From the NCBI GenBank assembly GCA_029449245.1, contig JANATF010000005.1:992001-1056000 (forward strand): a stretch of 64,000 nucleotides of DNA, written 5' to 3'. The notes beneath the pieces were generated by a model that was not told the DNA's origin, searched no databases, and worked only from the letters and a program-made list of their open reading frames with translations. Positions 35,092 to 47,334 of the stretch are shown piece by piece (the stretch's first letter is position 1; each line of letters begins with the position of its first letter). The position numbers and the translations under genes are program-made. This DNA comes from Mortierella alpina (taxonomy: Eukaryota > Mortierellomycota > Mortierellomycetes > Mortierellales > Mortierellaceae).

Positions 35092-35708
35092 CTAGAGCTT
35101 TGATCCTCCCATTCTGGAGTCTGTGTTAAATTTTGTATGGCTTGCAGTGGCCAGGACTCTGCCGGTGGCCTTGTCCGTCATGACCGCAGTGAGATTAGCA
35201 AGACCAGCTCCGACCTTGTGAACCTGGATCTTCAGCAAGACGGTCATGCCGAGCGGCGCAGCCGCAACGTAGGTGACATGCAGATCAGTCGACACACCGC
35301 CGTACCGAAGATGTTTCCCTGTAGGGGTTGATAGAGGTGAATCACAAAAGGTGTCAGGAAGGGTCAGGTTTGAAACCAGTGGGCAATATCACATCTTATT
35401 CGGCTCGCTTGGGCTGTAATTTTCGCGGTATTCTGAAACGTTGGAGACCTACGGTCGCGAGTGAACATGGCTGCTGTGGAGAGGTTGTCGACCAAAGTGG
35501 CAATGGCTCCGCCGTGAAAGGTGCTTGAAAAATTGCAGTCAGTCTTCTTGACGGTGTACTCAAATACGGCCGAGTCCTCATCGGCCTCGACGCACTTGCT
35601 GTCGAAGCAAGAGGGCATAAAACCGGGACCGTCTTCGTCGGCGTTGTGTGCAAGACGGCTCGCGCCCTTCATCCACTGGGTTACGTTTTCGACATGCTGA
35701 GGCGCCAT
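35092..35708 (-). CDS. ACOT13: Hotdog-fold acyl-CoA thioesterase, ACOT13/PaaI type (160 aa)
   Basis: Two exons: 35092-35318 and 35453-35708, phase 1. The enzyme hydrolyses acyl-CoA thioesters as a hotdog-fold homotetramer, often near mitochondria. Diagnostic are FSSTFHGGAIATLVDNLSTA (the HGG turn and catalytic Asp) and, after the junction, RKHLRYGGVSTDLHVTYVAA with the beta-sheet core VLLKIQVHKVGAGLANLTA. The C-terminal block (KATGRVLATASHTKF) completes the fold. Length is close to the human protein. Its stop lies 328 bases from that of the convergent Sec14-like gene, and it is divergent from UBA2 (652 bases between starts). I assign family with confidence but not the preferred chain length. 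Confidence 0.92.
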
Positions 35709-36360
35709 TGTGATTGTAGCTCGGTGTAAGGAGAAGAGAGCGAGGTGTTCCTGCGGAATCGAATGTGAGGAATGAAGCGAACTTTATGTTCACGCCGGTT
35801 CGATCGATCGCTTCGGTCACGTGTCGAAAGGCGAGCCGCCGATCATATCGAGCCTGTCCGACCGAACGAGAGCGAAGCGGTTGGGAAGGCATGGCGGACA
35901 GGTGGACAAGTTGCCGCCAAACTGCATTCAGGTAGTACAGTATCGCAGTACAACACATATGGATATCTCAGGGGCAGTTGCCGTCACTTTTAACTTTAGG
36001 CGCGGTCCTTCACAGCCAGCTTGACCTAGCCGCACAGTCGATCCACCCCATGGCTGCACGCAAGGCAGCCTGCGTGTTTTGCGGCGCTTTTTTCAACATG
36101 TGGAAGTGAAAGGGGAACATATTAGAGCACAGCTGCTGCAGCGACGATAGGCATGGTGTGCCCATCGAGTTTCTATCAAAGCCACTGACAGTCCCGTCGT
36201 CATCGAATGGAGGGAACAATTGGACTGCCAGCCAGCCTTAAATCTTGCACTGCACTCCTCACATTCACGCGCGGAAATCATCAAGGCGGGAGACCCAGGA
36301 GCTTCAGGAACATCAAATCCACCAGGATCACCAGGAACAGCCTTCTTTGTGTATTTCAAT
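35709..36360. promoter_or_regulatory. Divergent promoter region between ACOT13 and UBA2
   Basis: 652 bases between two divergent starts. An in-frame open stretch precedes the UBA2 ATG (from 36220), but it lacks family similarity, so I treat it as leader. No clear TATA box is seen. Confidence 0.4.
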
Positions 36361-39164
36361 ATGGCACGTGAATTGCATTTAGAAGCTACGATCGGACAAT
36401 CTCTTGTCTCCACCATTGCTGGCGCCAGGGTGCTGATGGTTGGTGCAGGAGGCATTGGGTGCGAGCTGCTCAAAAACCTGGTCATGAGTGGATTCAAGAA
36501 CATTGAAGTGGTAAACAGTACCCTGTTTTTTATCTGTTCGTCAACAGGACTTTGGGATTCTGTAAAACCCAAGACGTTAACCAGAAAACGCTGGATTTTC
36601 TTTTTTATGGTTTAGATCGACTTGGATACCATCGACCTGTCAAACCTGAATAGACAGTTCCTCTTTCAGAAGCAACACATCAAAAAGTCCAAAGCACATG
36701 TACGCTCAAACCACCTTTTCAAGAGCAGTGAAGGAGCGATATTGCAATGTGATTTTGAAACTAACAGAGTGCTCCAGATCGCCAAGGCATCCGCGTTAGC
36801 GTTCAACCCCAACATCAATATTGTATCGAGGCATCAAAACATCAAGGAGCAAGAGTTCTCTGTTGACTGGTTCAGGGGATTTGATCTCGTCATGAATGCT
36901 TTGGACAATCTGGGTATGTTTTATCGGAATCTCGTAGTGCGGTGAGGAGAAGACCTCCTTGATTGCAGACAGCATCTACTTATCACATCACTCCAACCTG
37001 TTCTTCTCGTTTCGACAACAGACGCAAGGAGACATGTCAACAAGATGTGCCTGGCGGCCAACGTTCCACTGGTGGAATCAGGCACAGCAGGCTATCTTGG
37101 ACAAGTCACAGTGATCCATAAAGATAAGACCGAATGCTTCGACTGCCAGCCCAAAGAGACGCCCAAAACATTCCCCGTCTGTACAATCAGGAGCACTCCG
37201 AGCACACCTATTCATTGCATTGTTTGGGCCAAGAGTTATCTGTTCGGTCTGCTCTTCGGGAACGCTGAGGATGACGATGACGAGGTGCTTTCCAAGGAGG
37301 AAGGCAGTGATGAAGAGACTGGTGAGGAGCAACGTTTATTTTATGACTTGCACTTGAGGATGCATTTATCGTAGCTTGGCTCATCTAACAACTATCCAAT
37401 TCCATCTTGCACCTATAGTCAACGAGTTGGCAGCGTTGGCTGCGGAGTCACAGGCACTGAAGGAGATCCTGGCTTCCTCGGATAGTGAGGACTTTGCACA
37501 GCGTGTTTTTGACAAAGTCTTTTATACCGATATTGAGCGTCTCAAGATGATGGAAGACATGTGGAAGTCAAGGAAGGCGCCTACACCTCTGCGCTATAGC
37601 GAGATCATGGGCCACAAAGACAACTCGTTGAATGTCATGGAAACATCAGCTGCTGAGGCTGCAACGTTGAAGGATCAGCGCGTGTGGACATTACAGGAGA
37701 CAGTTCAAGTGTTTAGCGAGAGGTAAATCCCCGCGGTAGCAATTACGTAACTAAAGGATCGACCGTCTTTCTCGTGTTCCTAACGCTTTTTATATCGCAA
37801 CTAGTCTGGAAAAGCTGAACTCAAGACTGAAGGAAATGAGGAAGTCAGACCCCGAAGCCAGTGTCCAGTTCGACAAAGATGATGCTGAGACTCTGGACTT
37901 TGTCACCGCGACGGCAAATCTTCGCGCTCACGTCTACGGCATCGAAGAAAAGAGTCGATTCCAGGTCAAAGGTACTGCAACTATTCAACGTCCCATGATT
38001 CATAGAGCATTCATTTCATGCGAGGTCTAACCTTGCTGTTGCGATACTGCTCTTGTTAATTAGCTATGGCTGGAAACATCATCCCCGCTATTGCCACGAC
38101 AAATGCCATTATTGCAGGCATGATGGTCATGTTGGCTTTTAAAATTTTGAACAAACGCTTGGAAGATTGCAAAACGGTACGTTCTTCACAATTTATTGAC
38201 GCGTGAATTCATATATGAGTGTATATGGATGTCTGAGTGCCATGTCATTTATATATATCCTCTCCTCCAGAGCTACTTGGTGTACGGTCGCCACCGTCCA
38301 CAACTCATTGTGTCAGAGCCGCTAGCCAAGCCCAATCCTCGGTGCTATATCTGTAGGAACTCGTACATTGGACTTAAGATTGACACTGAAAAGAGCACCG
38401 TTCAGGATCTTATCAACCTACTCGAGGAGCATTCCTTGAGGGACGTTGAAATTCAGGAGAACGGAAGGTAGGGCATTGCAGTCGCATCGATTGCCACATG
38501 AACCTCCCACAGGCCTCCCACTAAAAACCTTTGCTGTTTTATTTTGCTTATGTCGTATTCACTAGAGTGATCTATGACCCCGACTTTGAGGATAACGTCG
38601 AAAAGACGCTGGCTAGTCTTCAGCTCACAGATGGCAAGTTCGTGGATGTGGTAGATGAGGATGACCGCAAGGTCATTGTGTGCATCAAGAACGTGTAAGT
38701 GGACTCTTGACGCGCTTGCACCTGATAAAATGTTTGGATTTGTCTTCACTATCTGTTTCGATTTCTCACAACGGCTCTGCATTTTACTTCATAGGGATTC
38801 GACGACTCTTGGTGACAGCAGCTATGAGATCGAAGGCGATATCGATCAAGCAATGGAGCAACAGGATCTTATGAAGCAGGAACTCAAACATGCAGAGGCA
38901 GCAGCAGCAGCTCATGAGCATCAGGAGAATACTGATGTGGTTATGATGGATGATAACAAGAAAAGAAAGCACGAAGAAATTGCAGTAGGCCATGAGATCG
39001 ACCCACCACTCAAGAAGACGACGCTGGAGGGCTCTGCTCATCCACCAGCAGAGGAGGCGCCGCATGACGACGTAGGCGATGGCACTTCTAGGGCACAGGC
39101 CGTGGATGTGGACGAAGTGATTGTTGTGGATGGAGAAACGTTTGACGTAGTCATCCTGGAATGA
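36361..39164 (+). CDS. UBA2: SUMO-activating enzyme subunit 2, UBA2 (649 aa)
   Basis: Ten exons: 36361-36510, 36616-36699, 36778-36913, 37022-37321, 37419-37722, 37805-37971, 38064-38176, 38271-38467, 38566-38694, 38795-39164. With AOS1 it forms the nuclear E1 that adenylates SUMO and passes it to Ubc9. Visible are the ATP loop GAGGIG (28-33), [12 protein letters not shown], the first zinc pair CFDC, the catalytic cysteine in [11 protein letters not shown] (Cys177), HCIVWAK, the crossover and helix [15 protein letters not shown], the second zinc pair CYIC, the ubiquitin-fold domain, and the C-terminal basic NKKRKHEE nuclear-import motif. The 78-nt intron 36700-36777 is in frame with no stop, easily mistaken for coding; removing it restores SKAH-IAKAS continuity with the family. 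Confidence 0.94.
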
Positions 39165-39287
39165 AGTGTTATACACTGGGATTTAATAAAGGAGCCGTCA
39201 GCTGAAGGATGTTCTGGTATCATACTTTGTTTATTTCTTCGTCTCTTCTGTTCCGGAGATGTGCCGGAGGTGCTACAGCGGCAGATG

Positions 39288-41328
39288 CTATAGGGCGACA
39301 GGCTTTCCACCGCGGCTGGTAAAGATAATAGGGGAGGGAGGTGTCGTGCCCAAGTTATCGAGAAGCATCATTTTTGTCAGGTCCTTATTCTTGATTTCAA
39401 TCTTGGAGTACTTTGACACAATCAAAGCGCCCGCAATCACAATCTCGTGCACTGCAAGGAACCGTCCAGGACATGCATGACTACAGGCGTTACAAGTCAG
39501 CATTAGTGTTGTAATACTTGTAGGTGACCATGCTTGAAGGCATAGCGAAGAATTCAAGCGATATGGAGACTTACCGTCCCATGCCAAATTGCAGCATGTC
39601 AACTGACACCTTGCTGGCGTTCTTGCTCTTGCCAACAAACCTGAATGGCCGAAACTCAGCTGTCTCCTCGCCCTGCAGCTCCTCGTTAAAGTGAACTGAT
39701 GTGATGTTGGCAATGGCACTTGAACCTCTCGTTAACTTCATTCCGTTGGACAGGACCACATCCGTTCTCGCCATGTGGGCGCCAAATAATCGTTTGACCT
39801 GGTAACTGTGGTCCGCAAGGAGAAATCAAGCATACGATGTCAAGGACCACCCAAGACAACATCTTTTGTTACGCCACGAACAATACGGCGGAAATGACCG
39901 ACTTACCGGAAGGTTTCGCGCACAAAGCTGTTCATCTTTACCAGCTTGCGGACTGCCTTTTCTGTTAAGGCTCTGTCGTTTTTAGGATCCAAATCTGTGC
40001 CTTCAAACTCGGCGATCGAGGACACCTCGCCCGCAGAAAGCTTTGCCTGCCTCAACTCCTTGTTGCCTGCAGCCTGCTGGTCCAAGATTTCCTGCACCTC
40101 CTCAAAGAGTGGTTCGATATGCTCAGGGAAGGCTCCAAAATAATAGATCAATGAAGCAACCGCATGTGTTGTGGTATGGACGGACGCCAGAACCAAAATG
40201 AGGAGGTGGCCCATGAGATCATCCATGTTGAAATATCCATACTTGGCTGCATTGTCGGTCATTGACTGCATAATGTCCAGGGGCTTTGTGTACTCGTTGC
40301 CCTGCCTGAGCGCCTCGGTTTTAAGTTCGCTACGTTCCTGAAGCACTTTCTCAGCAGCTTCTTTGAGGATTTGGACATGTCTCTGCAAAGGATTAGCGAC
40401 TCCGTAGTTTAAGCGATTGGTGAGAATGCTCCAGAGACTCTTATGATGATGGAGGGCTATCATCATCCCAAAGTCATAGGTACACTGAATGAAGCTGTCG
40501 ATGATCTTGCGCTCCTGGCCAAGAACAGGCCCCATGTACACGTCCGCCACTAGGGAAAAAATGAAATCAGGAGGATTTAGTTGCAGTTCTTCTTGGAATG
40601 CATTCAGACAAAGAGGTGGGTGTTTAGAAAAACATTTACTGGCAGCGGCAGTCATCTCTGTGGCAACGAAGGCTACGTTATCGATGGCCTTGTCCTCGCA
40701 ATATCCGAGGTGAAGGTCAATCACAGCTTCCATGCGCTGCACGATCCTGGGCGTGTAAAGTGCCATGTTGGGCGAGATGGCATCTTTGACAACATGGTGT
40801 GGGTTCGGGTTATCGGGGTTATTGTTGCTCTTGCGAACGCTTGCTGCAAAGGTATACCACGCTGTCAAAGCGTCCAACGAGTCCGTGAAACTAAGATTCT
40901 CGTTTCCAAACAACTCTCGGATGTACACTGGTCCAGAAACGCAGGTGAGGTTTTGATTGAAGACTTTGAGGTTGAAAACGGGTCCATAGCCTTGTTCGCA
41001 TCTACGCAGAAACTCGTCCGGGTCTTCATCAAACTCGGCATCGTGTGTTGCATCTCCCTCACGAATAGGAACAAACGGAATGGACTACAAAGCAGTAGCA
41101 AGGATCAGTGATCGTTGGGAACGCGGAAACGTTTAGCGTGCCTTATATTCAACAATGTAGGCAACACCAATGTCTTGTTACTTTGTCTTTGCTGAAGCCT
41201 CCCTTCTCCGTGTTGCCGATCAGTTTTGTGCCAAGGTATGCAGCTGAAGCAAGCCCCACTCCGACAGGAATGGCTACCTTGAGGATGTCAAAAAAGGAGT
41301 TGCCAGGGGTAGTATTAAATCCGACCAT
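39288..41328 (-). CDS. Cytochrome P450, copy 2 (552 aa)
   Basis: Five exons: 39288-39480, 39575-39805, 39907-40549, 40640-41084, 41182-41328. It is an ER-anchored heme monooxygenase from the same family as the copy at 26.5 kb; exon 1 (147 nt) and exon 2 (445 nt) have identical lengths there. Motifs are anchor ILKVAIPVGVGLASAAYLG, I-helix LVLASVHTT, ExxR as ETFR, FRPFRF, and heme loop FGMGRHACPGR. It carries one extra intron directly after the ExxR block, absent from copy 1. It is convergent with UBA2, stops 123 bases apart. Substrate unknown. It lies about 6 kb from copies 3 and 4, separated from them by SART3. Confidence 0.95.
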
Positions 41329-42747
41329 TGTTGTAAAGCGATAATTCTCCAGGTGCCTACGAAAAGGAAAAGGCTGATGATGTGAAGACGACAGGAAAAG
41401 GAGCGAGGAAAGAAGACAAAAACAAGATGCGGCGTATGGATGAACCCCCTACATTGTAGCATTGGGGCGAGCTGTCTGTTCACTAACCGGTTAGAGTAGG
41501 TTCATGCAATTTCCGCTCTTCTGTGTTACACCACAAACAATAGAAGTAGGGGAAGGTGAAGGGAAGAAGGTTCCACTCTGCAGTTGTAACCATACTTCAA
41601 GAGGTGCTTCGGTGTTTTGTTGCTTCTTCCAGATGTCCGAACTTATTATTGTGTTTGTGTAACAATGGGAAAGTGTCCCAGGCATATTGAGAGCACCGTA
41701 CTGAGCTACAAGGCGCCGGGTACCCTCCAGATGGGTGCCCGTTTATCAGTGCCGATCACCCCGCTTATTTATTGCACATGCTAGAGTAGTACCTTTGTAT
41801 CGCCGATATCAATGTGTCGCGTCGTAACTTCGAGTAGCGGTCGGATGCTGGCAGTGGGTGGCATGCACCCACCCCCCTCCTCCTCCTCTTCCTCCTCCTC
41901 CTCCTTTCATACATCCGTCCCTCTCGTGGTGGTTCGGCACCAGTTCGGCAGCGTTCCTTGCTAATCCGATTCTCAACATTTGTTTTATTGAATTGAATTA
42001 GAGCTGACCCCGGTATAGTATCAAAGGAGTAGAGAATTGTCAAACGGGCGCTTCAAAGACAATCGGTGCAATGCTTGCAGCCACAAGAGTCAAAGTAGAA
42101 ACACCTGCAAGTGAGGTAAACAGCGGGGCATGCGCAACTTCTCCGATGGAAGTCAGGAGCAGAGGTGAGGGTGCTATGACCAACGGCGGGGTCCGCCACA
42201 GGGACAGCCATAATGTAGGTCACAGCAGGCTGAGCATGGCGAGGCAGGACTATGACAACAGGAAGACCACTGAGGTCGAGGACTTGGACAAATGCATCGC
42301 TCGCTATGCGACTTGAGAACTGGAAGCACGAGAATGAAAGGGCTAGTGTTATCGCAGTGTTGCGAGAAAAAAAAAGACAAAGGTGCGAATTGCTGCCATT
42401 TGAAACTGCCTTGTCTTCATCTATTACATCGAAAGCCATAGCTTGACTTATGCCTCCTCATCCGCCGGCCCTATTCGTCCCTTTCCTTCATCCTTTTACA
42501 TCCTTCAGCGCCATTTCAGTGAATATGCGTTACCTCTTTTCATTGCGAGCGGCACTTCCCACCGAGAACCAAATCCATGCAGATGCATCCTTTTAGATTC
42601 ATTGAGAACGCTGAGAAATGTTCATCTGGTTTGTAACTGTTCGCGCTACAATCGTGTAATACCGTGTTACGAAAGGTACTTCCATTCCGATGCTACGCTT
42701 GTGCACGGCTTCTGCTTTATTTCCAGATAGCGAGGTCGGCGCGTTCT
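41329..42747. other. Intergenic stretch between P450-2 and SART3
   Basis: No gene is supported with confidence. It contains a CCT/TCC simple repeat (about 41876-41907). A minus-strand open region at 42053-42439 is Cys/Ser/Pro-rich, and another frame near 42040-42110 ends in a hydrophobic tail, but no consistent gene model emerges. Confidence 0.4.
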
Positions 42748-45700
42748 TCACGCCTGCTTCTTCTTGAGAGCTCCGCTAAGCATAAGCGCTCGAAACTCCG
42801 CGTTGCTCTTTGGCGCTGCTGCTGGCAATGCTGTCGACGAACCCTCTCCTGATCCTTGTTCAGATGTTGATGTCGTAGATGCAGAGGAGTTGACAGGCTT
42901 TGCAGTGCGTGGTGACACTTGTTTGAAGGCTCTCCTTGGGGCTTGTCTGGGTTGCAGCACCCTAGGTTGCATCGAAGTCAGCTTGGCTATGGGTCTCCTT
43001 TGGGAAGCGCTCGCCTTCGTATCCTCATTGATGTTGCCGGCACCTGTAGGATCCAACGTTCCGTCATTGCTTCCAGAGTTCTTTACAGTAACCGCGCCGA
43101 CTTGTTCCTGACCATCTAGTCCTCCTTTATCCTTCACATCCGCGGCCTCACTTCCCTTGAGCCCTTTGGAGGAACCAGCATGCTGCTCGTCTCTTTCCCG
43201 GTGCGAGTTCTGGAATTCACGTCTCTTCACGTTCAGAGGCTTCCCGTGAAACATGGTTCCATCAAGAGCTAGCGCGGCATTTGCTTCCTCCTATTAGGAA
43301 ATTGTCGAAAGCAGCCTATTAGTATATCCGCGGTGTTGATTGTCTTACGCCTGAGCTGACCTTCACCATTTCTTGCACTTGCCTCTGTCTCAAATTTGAT
43401 GTTGGCCCACGCTGGACCTTTCGATCGAGCCTGCCTCTTGATGAAAACTTCGACGGGCGCGGCGTGCTAACAACACAAAGGTTGTGGTTAGTCACTGATC
43501 CTAAATCCGTCGTGCACACTTTCCACGAACCTTATTCCTTTAGAGCTCATAATACATACTAACTCAACCAGCTTTTGGAGCTCGTCCTCCTTCATCTCGT
43601 TAGTGAATCCACTGATGTGCAGCTCATGGCGACTAACTTTGGGTAATCTATAGTATAACACAATATACAACTTAGAACTCTACAGTACGCATTAACCCGT
43701 CCCAGAGAATATCGCCCAGAATGTTACAAGTGGAACTTACGGTGCCTTTCCACCTTTTGTGCGCTTTGCTTTGCCCGTATCCGAGATATTTACACAAAGG
43801 CCTCGTTGTTCGCCAACGTCTCTTCCATCCAGTGCCAGCGCTGCATGTGCCTCTTCCTACCAAACACAAAAAATATATATTATCAATGACACGCTTAGCG
43901 ACAAAACTTCAAAATGAGGATGCCGTTACCTGTAGTACTACTTACGGAAGTCGAAAACTGCACATATCCAAAGTTTCGCTTGGTGCCAGGTCTCTGTGGA
44001 ATCGTACATCTCAGGATATTTCCGAACTAAACATAAGTCAGAACGGACATGGAGTCAGAACTTGTGCTTTGCTTGCTTTCTTGAAGAATCATCCGTGCGA
44101 TTAACGGGTAAAGATTACAATATATATATCAGTACCTCCTCGAATAGCTCTCGCAGTTTTGCCTCTGTCATGGTATCTGGAAAGTTGGTGACGAAGCAGG
44201 TATCTTCGTGTCGGCCAGTACTGATATCCAGAGGTCGTTTTCTAAGATTGCGAAGACATGACGACACTGTTAGAAAATATGTCGAGCAAAGAGGTCCACA
44301 AAGAGCATCAGAAATAGAGAGAGGTCATACTGGTTCCTTATCCGTTGGCTAGTCTGGTCCACAGCAGAATCGCCCGTTTTAGCTGCTTTGGAGGCCATTT
44401 GATCATCCTGAGCTGACAGCCTTCTCTTATTCGTCTTTTCATGCACTACCTCCGTTGTTGACGACGAAGGAAGTGCTTGTGCAGCTTCGGTGACTGTAGC
44501 CGCAGTGCTGATTGTAGAGTAGGCTATTTGGTCCGAGTAGATACTCTCGGCTTGCAGGGAAGCCTACAAAGGAGGACCACAGGGTGGTGAGCCGTTGAGC
44601 AAATGTGAAGATTCAGCCAGGCACCTGTGATGTTTGCGGACTTACCTGGGCACGTAGCGCCTCGACGGCCTTCATAGCACTGCGAGAACGTACTGTTGCC
44701 TCCTTGCAATCTGTCACTGATCCGCTCTGCCTTTCGAACATGAGCCAAGCCTCAAAAACCTTCTCGGGCCAGTCCAAATGCTTGGCGGCATTGCATGCGC
44801 GGATATAAATCTGACGGGCACCCTTCACATTTTGTAGCCTCCTAGAGAATCGCACAAAGAACATATTGCTTAGCATAGTCCTCTGCCATAAGTGAGAGGA
44901 GATGTACAGCATCATGGATCTTACTGTTCCATATCGGCCTGTGTAATCCAGTAGTCGGACAGGGTCTTTTGTTTACTCTCGATGTCTTTCCACAGTTTTC
45001 GAGCTTGCTCGTGATCACCAAGGACATTTGCTTCGAGTTCGATCCAGAAACGTTCCAGTCGACAATAAGGGTCACCACCAGCTATCAAAATGCAGATAAT
45101 TCGAGCAGCGTTAGATATGCACGGGCAGAACGAAAAACGTGCACTGAAGACCATGCTTACCGGCATCCATGACGGTTAACGCGTGCTTGAACGCCTCCCG
45201 AATCTGGTTGTGTCCATCTAATGTCAAATACCCTTCGTATTAGCGTCGGTTCATCCACGACACAACGATTATTTCACTACATCTTTCACTTACCCTCGTC
45301 CTTGCTAGAGACACGGAACTTGTGTGAGCATCGGGCGATAAGCATTTTGGACAACTCCTGTGGGCTAGCCAACAAGACTGGATTACTCAACGCACTAGCA
45401 AATATAGCTACAAGACAGAAACAGCTCAATTAGCGCATGACAAGGGGCAGCGCCTGAACGTCACAATCCGGTATGAAATCATAGCATACCATTGACTTCG
45501 TCCTCGGATCTCATGTGGATTTCCTATATTTGATAAATGTAAGGTTGGCCATTGTTAGGTCCATATTCATATCTTCATGCAGGTCTGTATTCAGAAATAA
45601 AATGTCCGCCTTATTACCATCAAAAGAAACCGGTTCTCCCACAGATCGCCACTCCATGGACAGTTCCGCACAGACTTTCCAGCAATGGATAAAATTTCTG

Positions 45701-47030
45701 AAGGGTTAAGATCATATTGCTTGTTTCGAGGGTTCTAAGGTGAATAAAAACACAGGTTAAGTTCAGCTCAAGTCCTCATGGTAGTCTCACTTGTTCTGTT
45801 AGGAAAACCCCCTACCGACGACATCAAGAAGGAGGCATAGTCGTTCCAGAGGGCAGGCACCAAGCAGTGGACGGCCACTGCCCTTTCGAACAGCGTCCTG
45901 AGGCGCGCAAATAACCTTCTAGCAGGATTCGCTTCAAATTCCAGGTAACTCATGAAAGCCTCAAGACCGTTGCTCGTCGAGACCTACAGTGAATGTAGAT
46001 GAACACGCGATCGTGGCTATTAGTGGTGGCGAGCTCGTTTTTTTCAGACTCATGTCAATTGATATTGAAATCCGATCTCAGTACCAAGTCTTGCTCGAAT
46101 CTCTCCCGCTCAGACAGCAACTTGCGAGTGTTGCTCATAATCTTGTTGTTCTGCACCATGGTGTTCTCGTAATCGGTGTTATCGTGTTGAGAGATAAAGG
46201 ATGACAGGCTGGAGAACGTGCTCTCTTGATCAGCATGTGGGATGGCAATACGCTCTAGGTACATTGTTTTGACCCTTTTAACATCCTCGGGTGATGCGGG
46301 AGTTTGGGCGGCCATGAGCTGCAGCTCAAAATCCCTCCAGCAGTTCCAGATGGTATGACTCTCTGGGATATGGTGTCCGGTGTATTTGTCCGCCTCTTTG
46401 AAAATCCTTCGCATATCTTCCTTGCTAACCACGATCTCGCTCTCTGGAAGATCCACCGACTCTAAGAACTCTTGTGTCGCGTATTCAATGTACGATTTCC
46501 AGATTTTGATAGCTACACGCAAGGCGAAGAAGCAGGGTATAAGCGTCGAGCATGGCTATAGCAAAAGAAAGAAAACGGAGGCAAAGAGCACTTACAAAGA
46601 TATTCCGAGGTTGCACGACGGTAGAGCTCCAGAATGTGTTTCTTCTCCTCCTCGGAAGCTGCCATGTTGGATTCGTCCTCAATCCATTCCATCCAAAGCT
46701 CTACACCGTAAGAAATGGGAAAGGTGTATTTAGTTTCCTCTGCAGCGATTGCAATAACCAAGAGTCGAGAACTGAGCTGTGCATACCTTCAGAAAGTGGG
46801 AAAACAGTGTTCATGGCTTCCCGTGCAGCGCGCAATTCCTCAAGCATGTCAGCGCTCTTGAGTAAAGTGATCAGCTGTGTGTGCTGCTCATACTGATTAG
46901 GGTTGTTATGCAGTGCTGACTTCAGCGTCGCGACTGCCTCTAGAAGTTCGGGACTGACACCCTCGTCGACATGGTCCTGGTCCATGTCAAAGCCGTCCTC
47001 GCTGTCGGAAAGTTCAGCCTTGTTGCTCAT
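42748..47030 (-). CDS. SART3: SART3/Prp24-type U4/U6 snRNP recycling factor (956 aa)
   Basis: Seventeen exons: 42748-43290, 43383-43466, 43560-43647, 43741-43856, 43946-44026, 44136-44241, 44331-44563, 44646-44841, 44925-45081, 45161-45217, 45294-45407, 45490-45523, 45618-45734, 45816-45983, 46085-46512, 46596-46700, 46787-47030; all phases close. This nuclear protein re-anneals U4 and U6 snRNAs after splicing. An acidic N-terminus is followed by HAT helical repeats to about residue 560 (LWMEWIEDES, SVRNCPWSGDLWENR, DYWITQADMEQ), a basic linker with KTNKRRL, two RRMs (RNP motifs CFVTNF and RNFGYVQF near 630-700; LHISGF and PAWANIKF near 720-795), and a C-terminal LSm-interaction motif (KSNAEFRALML). 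The intron before the last exon uses a GC donor (GAG|GCAAGT at 43382-43381). The length matches the human protein. Confidence 0.93.
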
Positions 47031-47334
47031 GGTTGCGTGAATTGGGGAAGATCACACAGTCTCGAAGACCTCTTATTTTTAGTGAATCGTGACGGCTTAC
47101 ATTAACAGCCGCGCCTCAGAGAACTCATTGGTCATTTCAACAATCCGACTTCTTTTAAATACGAAGAGGCTATCCTATTCAACGATGCATTGAGCACCTA
47201 TGCCTCTAGTAGTGTATTAATATTATACTTTATATTTACAACTGTGGTATTAAATGTTGAGATGTCGCTCTTCATACATTCATGGGATTAACATATAGCT
47301 AACGTCTTTACTCGCCCTAAACCATCCTCGGCTC

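Noticed and set aside
36220-36360. In-frame N-terminal extension of UBA2.
   Set aside because: Pro/Gly/Ser-rich with no similarity to UBA2; the ATG at 36361 aligns with the family N-terminus.
42040-42439. Possible small secreted or GPI-anchored protein on the minus strand: Cys-rich frame plus a second frame with a hydrophobic C-terminal tail.
   Set aside because: The two frames cannot be joined with convincing splice sites, and no signal peptide start is continuous with either.
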